Assembly: GCA_963281255.1 (NCBI GenBank)
Contig: OY725494.1
Location: 3,609,934-3,673,933 of the forward strand
Length of the DNA stretch: 64,000 bases
Direction of reading: 5' to 3'
DNA from: Aphrocallistes beatrix
Taxonomy: Eukaryota; Porifera; Hexactinellida; Sceptrulophora; Aphrocallistidae
In this document: positions 1 through 10,783 of the stretch, piece after piece
Position numbering within the stretch: position 1 is the stretch's first letter
Layout of the letters: each line of letters begins with the position of its first letter
The notes under the pieces: generated by a model
Told to the model about the DNA's origin: nothing
The model's database searches: none
The model's input: only the letters and a program-made list of their open reading frames with translations
Translations under genes and position numbers: made by a program

Positions 1-60
1 CTATTATTACCCAAATTAAGATTAAGGCTTGAAATATGAGTTTACCAAAGTATTTGATAG

Positions 61-3000
61 CTCTCGACTCGCACAACATCTCTACAACTCTGTCTCGTAT
101 CGAATCCTATGTCAGATTCTCAAGTGTGGGGTTAGACTTGAAGTCCGTGAGGTGTACTGCTACTAACTCACTGGGAACTGATTCCGTGGAGGCTGAGGTA
201 CGAGTAGAGAGGCTAGGGAGACCTTGTGCACCCGTCCAGCTGAGAGAGATCGGATCTGAGTCTTTGAGCTTGTTGGAGTGGAGAGTGAACACGGACTGTG
301 CCGAGAAGTTTCAATTCGCATCTAGTTACATATTTGAGGTGACTGCTTCTAGCGGTGAGAGGACTGAGGTGGAGTACATTGTTGGAGAGGAGGAGATTGG
401 AGATAAGATGTTTAGTTTCTATCTTACTGGACTAACACCTAACACTGGTTACCAGGTAATGCAATTTTTAAAAAATACCTATTTTAAAAGCATTAAATTC
501 TATTAATATATAAGTATCACATGTCACAAAGCTCTTTTAAAAAAACAATCGTAATTAGATTCGTGTTTCAGGAAAGAACATTTTCGGAACTTCCAAGTAC
601 AGTGGTCGTATCACAGTGGTGACAGCACCAGTAGGAAAGAAAGTGATGTTCTACTACGGAGCTGAGAATGGAGACAGTGAGATGGAGCACAATTATTGGG
701 CTCAGTCTCCACCTCTCCATCTTGCTACTACTATCCCAGTGGGGGCTGCTAGATTGTTTTCAGTGTTTGTGACACCTTTTGGTACCCTTACTCTTGACAG
801 GAGGAGCTATTCTTGGTACCCTCAAGCATTTCCAGGCAGATACTATACAAGTTGTGAGTTAGTGCTTGCAATTTAATTAAATAAACGAAATGGAATGTTT
901 CTAGGTGTATAATGTTTTATCGAATAATTGAAAATTATATACGTATATACCACATGCGTACGTATAACAAAGTTGCATGCAGAATTATATGATAAGATTT
1001 ACTAATATATACCACATTTTGCATGGAAGTAGGTATTTAGAAAATTACATGCAATAAAACGAATCGTGCATTTAAGTATGTTTAGAGAGATTAGTTAAAG
1101 TGACTTGTTTATCAGCTCTCTTCATCTTGGCTCCTTTCTGGTCGGACGTTGACTACTCCGAAGAAGGTCACATCTCGTACAGAGTGTACCAGTCAGGGTC
1201 TGACGTGGTTGAGAACAGAGTGGTAGCAGAAGCCACAGAACTGTCTCAGGCGCAGGCTGGAGCCCCTCTCAACTTCACAGCACAGGCAGTGATAGTAGCC
1301 ACCTGGTCAGAAGTAGTCCCATGGGGATACCGGCGTGTGCATGTAGGCACAAATACATTTCAGGCAGCGCTTGTGACAGACTTTGAGCAGACATATGCTC
1401 TGTTCGGTTACAACTGTGGAGAGATGTCTTGGTCCTCTAGTGCTACCTACCCCACTAAACCTGTGATAGGATTCAATGCAGGAGGAGTGTTCTATTCTAA
1501 CCATTTCCTTTCAAAAAATGATTTTTCTCATCGGATTGGTTGTCAGACAGAAAATTGTGAGTTTTACTGTCAAATCCCTCGAAACATAAAGCAATTTTAT
1601 TTAATTCCCTTTGCCCAATGAGATGTCCTCATGTCAATGAAATTTGTATGCCCGTATTTGTATATAACATTTCCTCCTCTAGCTGATAGTACGATAGTGG
1701 GATATAAGGTGTCTTTAGACCTACCCTCAGATGACACACCAGAATCCGCCTGTATAAAATGGTTTCTACAAGACCATCTGATTAACCCAGACATCCTTTC
1801 ATCGCCCGCTTCTCCCTGTCCCTGTAACCTACGACAAGCGATATTTGATTCTCAGTTCCGATTCGATTTCGTCTCCTTTCTAACCAACACGTTTTCAACC
1901 GATGTCCTCTGTTTTGTATCAAGATTCCCTAATTCTGGAGTTTATCAAAGGTTGGGATTAAGCAAATAATGAGAGGTGTATCCTAGCATATTAGAATGAA
2001 TTGAAGCTTTCTAATAGCATCACTGACGATTAGAATATTTGTATCAACTATATGTATTTCATTCTCACAATTTTGAATCGAGTTAATACAAGTAATCGAC
2101 ACCTCATCAATAAGGAAATTATAGAAATATTCTCTAGATGTTGCTATGGATACTCTATTTTCACCTTCTTTTTCTTCTTTTCCAATACTCCTCTACTTAC
2201 TTCTGGGAATGAGAGGGGGTCTCTCCTCTCCACCACTCCACGCTTCTACCCTGACTCCTTGTACCAGAGGTACAGAGAACAGGATGAAGAGGGGTACACC
2301 CAGTGCTGTCTCCTCTCAGACAGCTGTCATCTCTACTTCAGGAGGAGACCTAGTGATGATTGCGCTGGCTACGTGTTTATCCCGTTTACGTGGGCATTTG
2401 GAGACCCACATGTCATTACCATAGATGGACTCAAGTACACTTTCAACGGAGTTGGTATGTACTACGCATTACAAAAGCTTCCAAAATATCGTACTTGTAG
2501 AAACATACTTGTATTGATCCTACATTCCATCCTAGGAGAATACTGGTACCTATTTCCAGTTGGGGATTGTGACTATCAAGTGCAAACGCGAACTGAACTT
2601 TTCAGAGACACAAATGCGACTGCATTCACTGCGGTAGCGGTTACAATCAACAACTGTTCTAACGTGTTCGTATCTCTCCTCGGAGAAGATGGACTCTCTC
2701 TCTTCGTTGACAATATCAACCGGACAGAGGAGGCGAGATCTCTTGGAGAACTGATTGTAGGCGATTGTCTGGAAATAGAGTATATGAATGCTAGCGCCAC
2801 ACAGGTAGTTATTTCAAGGTTTTAAACAATTGTGTAGAGGTCAAAATTGCAGAAAAAGTTTTCGGACGGAAATTAAGTTAAAATTTGTAGTTTTCCACTA
2901 AGAGCCTAACTTTTCAATTATCACCTCTGCGCCATAATTTACACTTAATGAAAGAAATATTTATGCAAATTCGTGAATTCACTGAACTTACTGTGCTGTT

Positions 3001-3327
3001 TCACAATGGGGATTGTAATATTATTTATATTTACGCATAGAAAACTCAAGTCAAAGCAGGGTATAAAAACGGCGCTTCTCTGAATGTACAATCGAACGGA
3101 GACTTGATCACCATGAACCTCACTGTCCCAGAAGCCTGCAAATTAAGCACTCAAGGGTTGTTAGGTCAGTGGGATGATAACACAAACAATGACTTTCTGA
3201 TGAGAAATGGCACTCTTCTGTCTCCTAACGTGACTGACAGGATAAAGGAGGAATTTGCAGAATCTTGGAGGATAACTCTCGAAGAGAGTCTAATGAATTA
3301 TATGACAAGGAATTATAACCAGTACAA
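61..3327 (+). other. Ectodomain part 1: FN3, NIDO, AMOP and VWD domains
   Basis: Exon 61-455 holds the end of an Ig-like domain (a YxCxAxN-like C-terminal strand) and the start of an FN3 domain, completed in exon 559-853 by a strand reading [17 protein letters not shown] across the junction. Exons 559-1556 encode a nidogen-like NIDO domain (LAPFWSDVD near 1130, an aromatic/Gly FNAGG motif near 1474). Exons 1683-2454 hold the AMOP region with CC pairs at about 2139 and 2303, then [17 protein letters not shown], which opens a von Willebrand type D domain. That domain continues through 2536-2804 and 3041-3327 ([14 protein letters not shown]). AMOP followed directly by VWD is characteristic of MUC4/SUSD2-type proteins. 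Several N-glycosylation motifs are present. Confidence 0.8.
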
Positions 3328-6300
3328 GTGAGTGTTCTTGATAATATAAAATTTAATGAAACCCAGATGTCCGTCTACACAATGACAAGTTTGTATTGTC
3401 TGAATTAGGTATTGATATCAATATCTTTTACAGTTTAGTGACCCAGGTTGGGGCAGGATAGCCCGTCCCAAACTGGGATTAGTAACAACTAGACGAAACA
3501 CCTTGAACTTATTCTATGATATTGTGGTCGTGTTAACTACGTACATTTTATTCCTTAGTCCGAATCACACAGCTACTATTTTCTTGGACGAAATAATTGG
3601 CAACGTTTCCATGGAAATAAAAGAGTTGTGTATGGACGAAGTGAGCTGTCTCTTCGACGCATTTGTAACCAACGACACATCCATAGCTACAGCATCTCTT
3701 TCCATAACAACGGAGTCTCAGGCCTCTGTCCAGATAGCCAGCAACATGCCTCCTCTCATCCTAGCTCCTCCCTTGCTCAATCTGACTCTGAACAACCTGG
3801 TCACTTACCAGTTCAATGTGACAGATGAAGACGACTTCTCTGTCTCTCACTTGCTCTTCCCTCTGCTCTCTTTCCAACAAGTCGCACTCTCCAACTCATC
3901 ACTCACACAATTCAGACTCCAAATGAGTCTGATGGACATTTCTGAGTCATTAAATGTGACAATAATCGCGAATGACTCTCTCGGCGTCAGTATTAGGAGT
4001 GTGACAGTGGTTGTCTGTCACTGTGAGAATGGAGGCTACTGCACCCCTGACGTACCAGCTGTAGGAGTGAGTGGCTTCAGTAGATCTTCTTGTCAGTGTC
4101 CTCTCTCGTATGAAGGTCTCTATTGCTCCTCTCCTGTCACTGACATGTGTCTGCAGTCTGTTTGTCTCACTGAAGCCTGTCCAGCTGGAACGATTGAGAA
4201 CACAAACACAGCCAAGTGTGAAGGTACTCTTAGTATAAACTAAACTAAACTAGGTCAAGTACTTGAATTTTCAATCACCCGGCCATTCATTATTAGCAAG
4301 TGCTGTACTCAAATTAATCGGTGATATGTGATATGCGTTCTTTAGACATTGACGAGTGCACCACTAATTGTAAGCAGCTGCATCAGGTGTGCAACAACAC
4401 CTACGGGAGCTACCTGTGCTCCTGTGAGGCCGGATACCAGATGGAGGATGGAGAGTGCGTAGACTCTGATGAGTGTTCTCATCCCATCTCTCCTTGCCAG
4501 CACCTGTGTACCAACACTCAGGGTAGGAATTGAATCCACACGATGAGTTGTTGACACACTTGTTTACTGTTGACTGTTAGGGTCCTTCACGTGTGAATGC
4601 AATCAGAACTATCAGCTACAACCAGACCAGTCCTCGTGCAGGGGAATAGATAGTGGTTCCTGTCCTAACGGAATGGAGCCTCCTTACCAATGTGAAAATA
4701 ACACGTGCACACTTCAAGGGACGGAATTAGTGTGTCAGTATTGTCCTAGAGGCACAGAGCTGAGCAGTAACGGGAGAAGATGCGAGGATGTAGATGAGTG
4801 TGTGTTACAATCTGATATCTGTCCTCCTGATAGCTCTCTCTGTAGGAATGTGTATGGGTCTTTCAACTGTCTCTGTTTCAAAGGATACGATGATATTCAG
4901 GTTGGAACATCAAATTATTCTCATATGAAACATATATGTATACTACACACTAATTACTGAAATGCCATATAAACCATGTGTCATCCAAAATCGGTTGAAA
5001 CAATTATAAATTTTCATTGTACAATGATCACTTTATTTCCTGAGCAGGACACGTGTGTGGATGTGGATGAGTGCTTCAGTATTACCCCCGTGTGTGGTGC
5101 TGGTGAGTCTTGCTTTAACACACCAGGAAGTTATGTGTGTGCTTCCTTCTGCTATCTCCCAAACAACTTCCTCACTCCCGATGGACAATGCAGAGGTAAC
5201 CTGCATTTCTTAGAGAGAGTGTTTAATTTTTAATCTCTATCTCTTCTTCGAAGTTGTGGAGAGTGACGTGTCAAGAGTTCCAGAGAACACAGAACGACTT
5301 ATCATTACATTCAGTCTGAGTTTCTCTGAATTATCAGAATCGCTGACAGTTCGATCTCTCTCTCTGTCCACCCTCTACTCAGCTCTCAACTCCACTCTCC
5401 GAACGCCGAGAGAAGACATCCTGTTCATAGAGCTGCAGACTTCTGAGGGTGCATTCCAGCTACTCGCGATATCTGACAGTTTCCAAGTAGACCCATCTCT
5501 TGTGACTGGACTCTTAAGGACGGATTTTGCACCTGAATGGGCTCCATATTATTCCTATGTCACCAGCACTTCTGTAGATAGTGAGTGATAGCGGTACTTC
5601 ATTTATCCCTTCTCCATATCGTGTTTTCACTTCACTTCTCTTTCCAGTTAGTTCAGTTCAACCAGACTTTGGAATTACCACAACAACCTTAATCATTGTT
5701 TCCATATGTGCTGCGGTATTCTTGTTAATGTTTCTATTCACAATCTCTTGTTTCTGGACTTTATCCGTCCCCAAACTGAAGCGCAAGAAAAAAGATGAAA
5801 ATGGATCTCTTTATGAAGGACTCCTATCAGAATTGTGAGTAAAATGCAAAGATATTATCGTGCATATTTACCGAAATCATCCCTCCATATTTACTCAGTT
5901 TGTTTTCAGTCATGTAAGTGAAGGCTTACAGCATCATAGCACTAGTTATATGAACATACGTAGCTAGTAATATCAACATTGCATGTACTCACCACGCCCT
6001 AAAATAGACTCAAATACCAGTGCTAAGTCCTCACAGAAATCCCATTTGTAGCTACACTTACAATACGTATTTGCTTCAACCTTGGTTTCACCCAATGAAG
6101 ACTTCACTTGGTTAGAACATCGTTAGTTGTGTAAATACTCCTCCTAAAGACCTAATTGTAATCATTTCTAATTATTGTCCGTAAATTTTAGAAACAAGTT
6201 AAAAGATAAAAGAGCTAAGCCTCGCCCAAGCGATTCAATGGACTACTCACCGAATTGGCCAAAGGGAACTGTTGAATCTAATCATCTTATTCCATCTACT

Positions 6301-8201
6301 CTCTCCTATCTCCTTGCTGAAAGCCCTCCCTTCGCAATATATGGAGAATTCAACAGCATTCCAATGCATCTAGCTACAGGTAGATAGGACAATAGCGATG
6401 TTTAGTGCAGCGAGATGTCATTATGGAATTTACAGTGTAATATGTCCATCGGAAGCGGCGGTATTTGTGAAGTCTAAAATCTTTTTTGCTACTTTGGTTG
6501 TAGAGCCTTCAAAGTGTAGTCACTGTGTACCTGTTTTATAAATTTACAATTTCGCACTTCTAAAATTGTAATTCGAATATTTCATGTGATTTGAACTCGT
6601 ATGCGTGATATATGAATGCATTTTAATTTAAGCCATCCATTTATCCACTCCTAGTTGAGGATATTCCTCCTGGCTGTGAACAGAAGAATCGTTTCAACAA
6701 TATCCTACCCCCTCCTCACTCCCGGGTACCTCTCTTCCTCAAGTACGGACTCCCCAACTCGGACTATATCAACGCTAACTTCGTTCGCGGTTACGATATG
6801 AAGCCGAGAGTGTACATTGCGACTCAGGCTCCTCTCTTCGAAACAGAGCAGGATTTCTGGAGGATGGTTTGGTTAGGAATACTAATAAGTAGACCCCATT
6901 TAACATACTACAAGCTCGCTTCGCGCACTTGGATTGCGCGACTAGCGAGCACTTCGTATTCGCAAAGTCCCTACGGGTGCCAAATATTGATTACTTTCAC
7001 AAATCCATTTCAAATTTGTTTACTTTATGAATGTATGGTATATTTTTTAAAATAACAATATAATATCGTAAATAGGATATTTTGAGATTTGTTTACTTTA
7101 TGTATCTATTGTGAGCAAAAGTAAACAAATAATTTATCATACAAATCTGAAAATACGATAATCGAAATCTACACCCCTGAAAACCCCATGTCAACCGTTG
7201 GAAGCTAGTGTCTAGCATATTTTTGAGATTTGTTTACTTTATGTATCTATTGTGAACAAAAGTAAACAAATAATTTATCACATAGCTTCGAAAATATGAT
7301 ATTCGAAATCTACACCCCTAAAAACCCCATGTCAATAAATTTATCGAGAATATATAATATTATATCAGGAACAGAATAATGTGATACTTTTTCATTAATT
7401 ATATTTACAGTTCTGAACTCCTGTACTAGTCGACCATTTCACTGTATCTTATACATACATACTTGTTCAACAAATGACATTAGCATTATTTAGATTGCTT
7501 CTACAGGGAACAGAATACACAAGTCATCATCATGCTAACGGAAATGGTAGAGAGAGGGAGGGAAAAGTGTATTCCTTACTGGCCTGATAAAGATATTTTA
7601 ACTTCAATTCGATCAGGAGGGATTGAAATTATTTCCAAGCAGAAAATCGTAAAAGAAGAATACCAGATTGACGAGTTTATATTGAAACACGTCAATGTAA
7701 GTATTAATAGTGTTGCTAAGTTGTCCATCCTATACAATAAGCGTTTCCTACAATTGTATATATTAGCAGATTCATGTGTTCAATTACAAAGTGCGGAAAT
7801 ACTCTACTTTGTTACTGTATTCATAGTTCAATGAAGTGCATGAGGTGTCTCACTACTGGTACAGGAAGTGGCCAGAGTACGGAGTGCCCTGTGATCCCAA
7901 CCCACTCGTGAGCATGCTGATAGAGAGCCGCGCGAAACCTCGCAACAGCAGCCATCCTGTGGTGGTGCACTGTGCCTCTGGCACCGGTAGGACGGGAGTG
8001 GTGCTGGGGGTGGACATAGGAATGCAAGAGCTGGATGAGACTCAGTCAGTGGACATTCTACGGAATGTGTGTCTGATGAGACAAGACAGAGGTGGTTTGG
8101 TCCAGACCCAGGACCAGTACCACTTCCTCCACAAGTGTGTCTGTGCATATGCGAGATACATAGACAGCCACCCGGCAGCGAGAGGGGCGGTACATAAATG
8201 A
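61..8201 (+). CDS. Chimeric receptor-type protein tyrosine phosphatase with a mucin-4-like ectodomain (5' partial)
   Basis: Predicted type I membrane receptor that would dephosphorylate phosphotyrosine in response to adhesion or matrix signals (role inferred). Exons by splice sites and phase: 61-455, 559-853, 1116-1556, 1683-1950, 2138-2454, 2536-2804, 3041-3327, 3559-4223, 4346-4522, 4581-4900, 5048-5195, 5254-5580, 5648-5834, 6192-6379, 6655-6871, 7507-7696, 7827-8201. All junctions are GT-AG, and every exon end phase matches the next start, giving about 1,687 codons without a stop. Domain order: (Ig end)-FN3-NIDO-AMOP-VWD-EGF-calcium-binding EGFs-membrane segment-PTP. The first exon boundary is the least certain, and upstream exons lie outside the window. 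Known families: NIDO-AMOP-VWD-EGF is the mucin-4 architecture, while classical receptor PTPs carry Ig/FN3 ectodomains. A single gene is supported by phase continuity, not by transcript data. Confidence 0.82.
3559..5834 (+). other. Ectodomain part 2: EGF and calcium-binding EGF repeats, juxtamembrane domain, transmembrane segment
   Basis: Exon 3559-4223 encodes an N-glycosylated beta-rich stretch as found after VWD in MUC4-like proteins, then a cysteine-rich EGF module (CHCENGGYC near 4018). Exons 4346-4522, 4581-4900 and 5048-5195 carry calcium-binding EGF modules starting DIDEC, DSDEC, DVDEC and DVDEC, a signature of extracellular matrix and receptor proteins. Exon 5254-5580 is a roughly 108-residue cysteine-free domain, possibly SEA-like, though I cannot assign it. 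Exon 5648-5834 holds one hydrophobic helix ([17 protein letters not shown]) followed by a basic stop-transfer stretch (KLKRKKK). This fixes the topology: everything upstream is outside the cell and everything downstream is cytoplasmic. Confidence 0.82.
6192..8201 (+). other. Cytoplasmic juxtamembrane region and single tyrosine phosphatase domain (C-terminal)
   Basis: Exons 6655-6871, 7507-7696 and 7827-8201 form one complete classical PTP domain. Visible motifs are KNRF (phosphotyrosine-loop region), [29 protein letters not shown] across the 6871/7507 junction, [21 protein letters not shown] (WPD loop), the P-loop [10 protein letters not shown] at 7968-7997 with the nucleophilic Cys at 7971-7973 and Arg in CX5R, and QTQDQY (Q loop). 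The catalytic Cys and Arg are intact, so activity is possible. Two departures stand out. The WPD-loop general acid is Glu (GAG, 7875-7877). The phosphotyrosine-stacking Tyr of KNRY is Phe (6693-6695). Only one PTP domain is present before the stop at 8199-8201. Confidence 0.9.
6885..7340. repeat. Dispersed repeat with 141-bp internal tandem units, in an intron of the receptor PTP gene
   Basis: The intron holds two tandem units starting at 7081 and 7222 (period 141 bp). Each begins TTTGAGATTTGTTTACTTTA and ends in a CTACACCCCTxAAAACCCCATGTCAA-type block, with a third partial start near 7008. A block at about 6905-6960 rich in CG (CGCTTCGCGCACTTG) sits at one end. The same units and the same CG-rich end recur in reverse orientation at about 62230-62505, so this is a mobile repeat family, not a local duplication alone. 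Confidence 0.7.
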
Positions 8202-8456
8202 ATTAGATCCGTTTTACGTTTTTATTTAGTTTTTCTAATTTCCTATTTTAGTTCTCTTAAAATAATAATATACGTATTATGGACGAAACTACGTACGTGT
8301 ATAGTATGTTCAATATTTCTTCCAACAATACACTATACATACCATAGTCTAATAACGTTATCTTACTGCAGAAAGATGAGCCACTTGCTATTCTCATACT
8401 TAATTTTGTTATACAATATTAGCCATCGTTATCAGTTACAAACCCAATATTGTCAA

Positions 8457-8807
8457 ATGGCTAATGCAACTGACACGAACATTACTAATTACCCTCAGCC
8501 TCTCATTCAAGTCAGAACTGACCAACATTCCACTCTACCTGTCACAAAAAATGCGGATATCAGTTTAATAGTGCACCCTCAATCTCAATCCATCCAACAA
8601 CTGACTCCTGCTGAAGCGCTGTACAAATCCTACGAATCGCTCCTGCAGGAGCTCAATGAGATTGGTCGAGACATCAAGCCTTGCTATCAGGGCAATAGAG
8701 CCTCTGTGGAGCGACTGAAACGCGGCATCACGCAGAGCAAGGCGAGAGTACGGGAGTGTCTCAACTGTGCAGACCGCCTGCAGAAGATGTACAATTCTGA
8801 ACTTTGA
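8457..8807 (+). CDS. Small coiled-coil protein of unknown function
   Basis: A 116-codon reading frame from the ATG at 8457, which begins MANATDTNITN. An in-frame upstream ATG at 8376 would add a hydrophobic stretch. A TTACTGCAG just before 8372 could also be a splice acceptor, so the start is uncertain. The N-terminal half is polar. The C-terminal half (from about 8605) is a charged helical region, LYKSYESLLQELNEIGRDIK followed by a conserved-looking basic stretch with RLKRGI and RVRECL. It begins only 255 bp after the receptor PTP stop, on the same strand, but cannot be its exon because that gene already ends at 8201. I do not recognise the family. Small helical subunits of nuclear complexes look like this, but that is only an impression. 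Confidence 0.5.
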   Translation: MANATDTNITNYPQPLIQVRTDQHSTLPVTKNADISLIVHPQSQSIQQLTPAEALYKSYESLLQELNEIGRDIKPCYQGNRASVERLKRGITQSKARVRECLNCADRLQKMYNSEL

Positions 8808-9088
8808 ATTTATTCATAATTTGGTATACCTATGTTAACTATTTGATTGGTGCTTTAATGTATTCTCACACAAATCCTACAGTTGCTTTTGTGTACATGA
8901 CATCCTGAGTTTTAATTTGCGAGATCAGAGATACCCGTTTGCATTAAGAAATTTCTAAGAAAAAGTATGCATCTATATGAATCTAATTTGAAGCCCATCT
9001 CAAATGGGTTGTCGGTCTTTATGATTTTTTATTCAAAATTTGACTCAACGAATAATATAGCTAAAGTTAGTTCAGGGCTGTCGAGTTG

Positions 9089-10483
9089 TTAAGATGATCT
9101 ATACACGTCTCCATACTTGACTCTCATCAGTGTCTGCCAAGGACCTGACCTTCTCTTCATATTCTGAGTGAAATTAACTTCCTGACCTTTGGAGATGCCG
9201 TAGGATTCGAGCACTTGACTAAAATTGAACTTAAGAATGCTAGAAGAAACACTGCTCACATCCATATCGAACAGATGTGGATTCTGGCTGTATAATTTTT
9301 CTCGTTTGTTTCTGATCCTCATTTGATAATCCTTCTGAGCTTCACTGATCTTTTTTCGTATAAGAGGAACGTCTTCGAAGGTTAGAATGCTAGGTGATTT
9401 GCGTTCTATGTCGGACAGTTTAACGCAAGCTAACCTTGCCAGAGGCTTGACGTCCAATTTTATAGGGAGATCATTTCTTGTCCCCGTCGTAAAATTCTGA
9501 GTTTGTTGGATACGCTTGTTTACTCGTTTTTCTTTCTCTTCTTCGGTTTTCTGTTCTTCAACATTGTCGTTATGGAATATAATCTTAAGTCTGATTTTCC
9601 CTTTCATTCTTTTCCGCATTGCTAGCCTGCTCTTCTCCTCTGGGAGACGGCATATAGGCTCAGAGTAAGGGCTGTCACTGTCTCCGGTTTTATACTTGAA
9701 GCGAAGGTTTGCAAGATGAATGGCAAGCTGTTTTTCATTGAGTCCGATCAGCCTCGCTCCAGCTGCGTAGTGCGCCACTACGTGAGGTGACTTCCTGTCC
9801 TTGTTGTGATAGTATCGCTCTATCTCTGTGAGGGAGGAGAGGGCGCTCTTACGCATAAACTTTGTGAGTGCCGAGAATAGTAGCGTCTGGCTGTTATTGC
9901 GGCTTTCATCGCGGCTAGCAAGGAACTTTTCAGTTGAGGTCATTAGATGTAGAAATTCTTCAAAGTCAATTTCTCCATTACCATCTTCATCTATCACGAC
10001 TAGAATATCCCTGATTTCCTCTTGAGTCAGTTTGATGTCCACTGAGTGAAACGCTTTTTCAAGCTCATCCGAATCAATGCTCCCTCCTCCGTTCATATCA
10101 AAGAGGTTAAAAACTTCACTGAACGCCTCCACCTGTTTCTTTGTGAGCCCGTACACATCCTCTTGTCTCCCTTTCAGGCTATCCATCCGGGGCCTAAGCT
10201 TTGCTGGGTTGGCAGATAGATCATCCATATCAGTCTGACACTCTGGAGCAATCGCGGATCTCCGGTTCAGTTCGGATACCTTGCACTTGTTACTCTGATT
10301 AGCTCCGTGTCCTTTAAGTACCTTGAATACATTATTATTTTCATTCCTTTCGTCTTTGCATTCTAGAGCTTTGGAAAAATCGAGAGCTATCTTCTCCTCA
10401 CTACGAGTTAGGTTTGATATTTTCAAATTGGATATCTTTCCATCATCTAATATCTTAACATAGGCTACATTTTCATTTAACAT
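9089..10483 (-). CDS. EF-hand calcium-binding protein with a conserved-looking C-terminal region (464 aa, single exon)
   Basis: One uninterrupted ORF from an ATG at 10483 to the stop at 9089. Residues about 115-185 form a calmodulin/centrin-type EF-hand pair. Loop 1 (DMNGGGSIDSDE, about 129-140) has Gly at position 5 and may bind calcium weakly. Loop 2 (DEDGNGEIDFEE, about 165-176) is canonical. Beyond residue 200 is a segment with RKSALSSLTEIERYYHNKDR and HVVAHYAAGARLIGL, then a basic, Lys/Arg-rich tail, which I cannot assign to a named domain. The N-terminal 100 residues are polar and probably disordered. Probable role: a calcium sensor or cytoskeleton/cilium-associated protein, by analogy to centrin-type EF-hands only. 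The complete lack of introns contrasts with the neighbouring 17-exon gene. Confidence 0.75.
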   Translation of the reverse strand: MLNENVAYVKILDDGKISNLKISNLTRSEEKIALDFSKALECKDERNENNNVFKVLKGHGANQSNKCKVSELNRRSAIAPECQTDMDDLSANPAKLRPRMDSLKGRQEDVYGLTKKQVEAFSEVFNLFDMNGGGSIDSDELEKAFHSVDIKLTQEEIRDILVVIDEDGNGEIDFEEFLHLMTSTEKFLASRDESRNNSQTLLFSALTKFMRKSALSSLTEIERYYHNKDRKSPHVVAHYAAGARLIGLNEKQLAIHLANLRFKYKTGDSDSPYSEPICRLPEEKSRLAMRKRMKGKIRLKIIFHNDNVEEQKTEEEKEKRVNKRIQQTQNFTTGTRNDLPIKLDVKPLARLACVKLSDIERKSPSILTFEDVPLIRKKISEAQKDYQMRIRNKREKLYSQNPHLFDMDVSSVSSSILKFNFSQVLESYGISKGQEVNFTQNMKRRSGPWQTLMRVKYGDVYRSS

Positions 10484-10783
10484 TGTTTTGATACAAAAAT
10501 AAATCTATAATTAATCACAGAAATCAAGCAGTTATATTCGTTTTACTTTATGCATAATTACCTAAAAAAAAGATCAAATTCTATTCGTTGAATATCAGTG
10601 TCGTTATTATTATTAGTCAAGCAGGATATATGGCATTAATTTAAGTACAAGATCTCGTATGTTTTATTCTGGCCTAGTACTGACTGAGATATTTTATACA
10701 CAGATATACGATACTTATTCATACAGAATACAATCATACATTAATCAAAAATGAAGCAAGAGGAAAATCAGAATTATTTCAGT

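Noticed and set aside
5254-5580. SEA domain ahead of the receptor membrane helix
   Set aside because: Size and position fit, but no GSxxx cleavage motif was recognised, so it was left unassigned.
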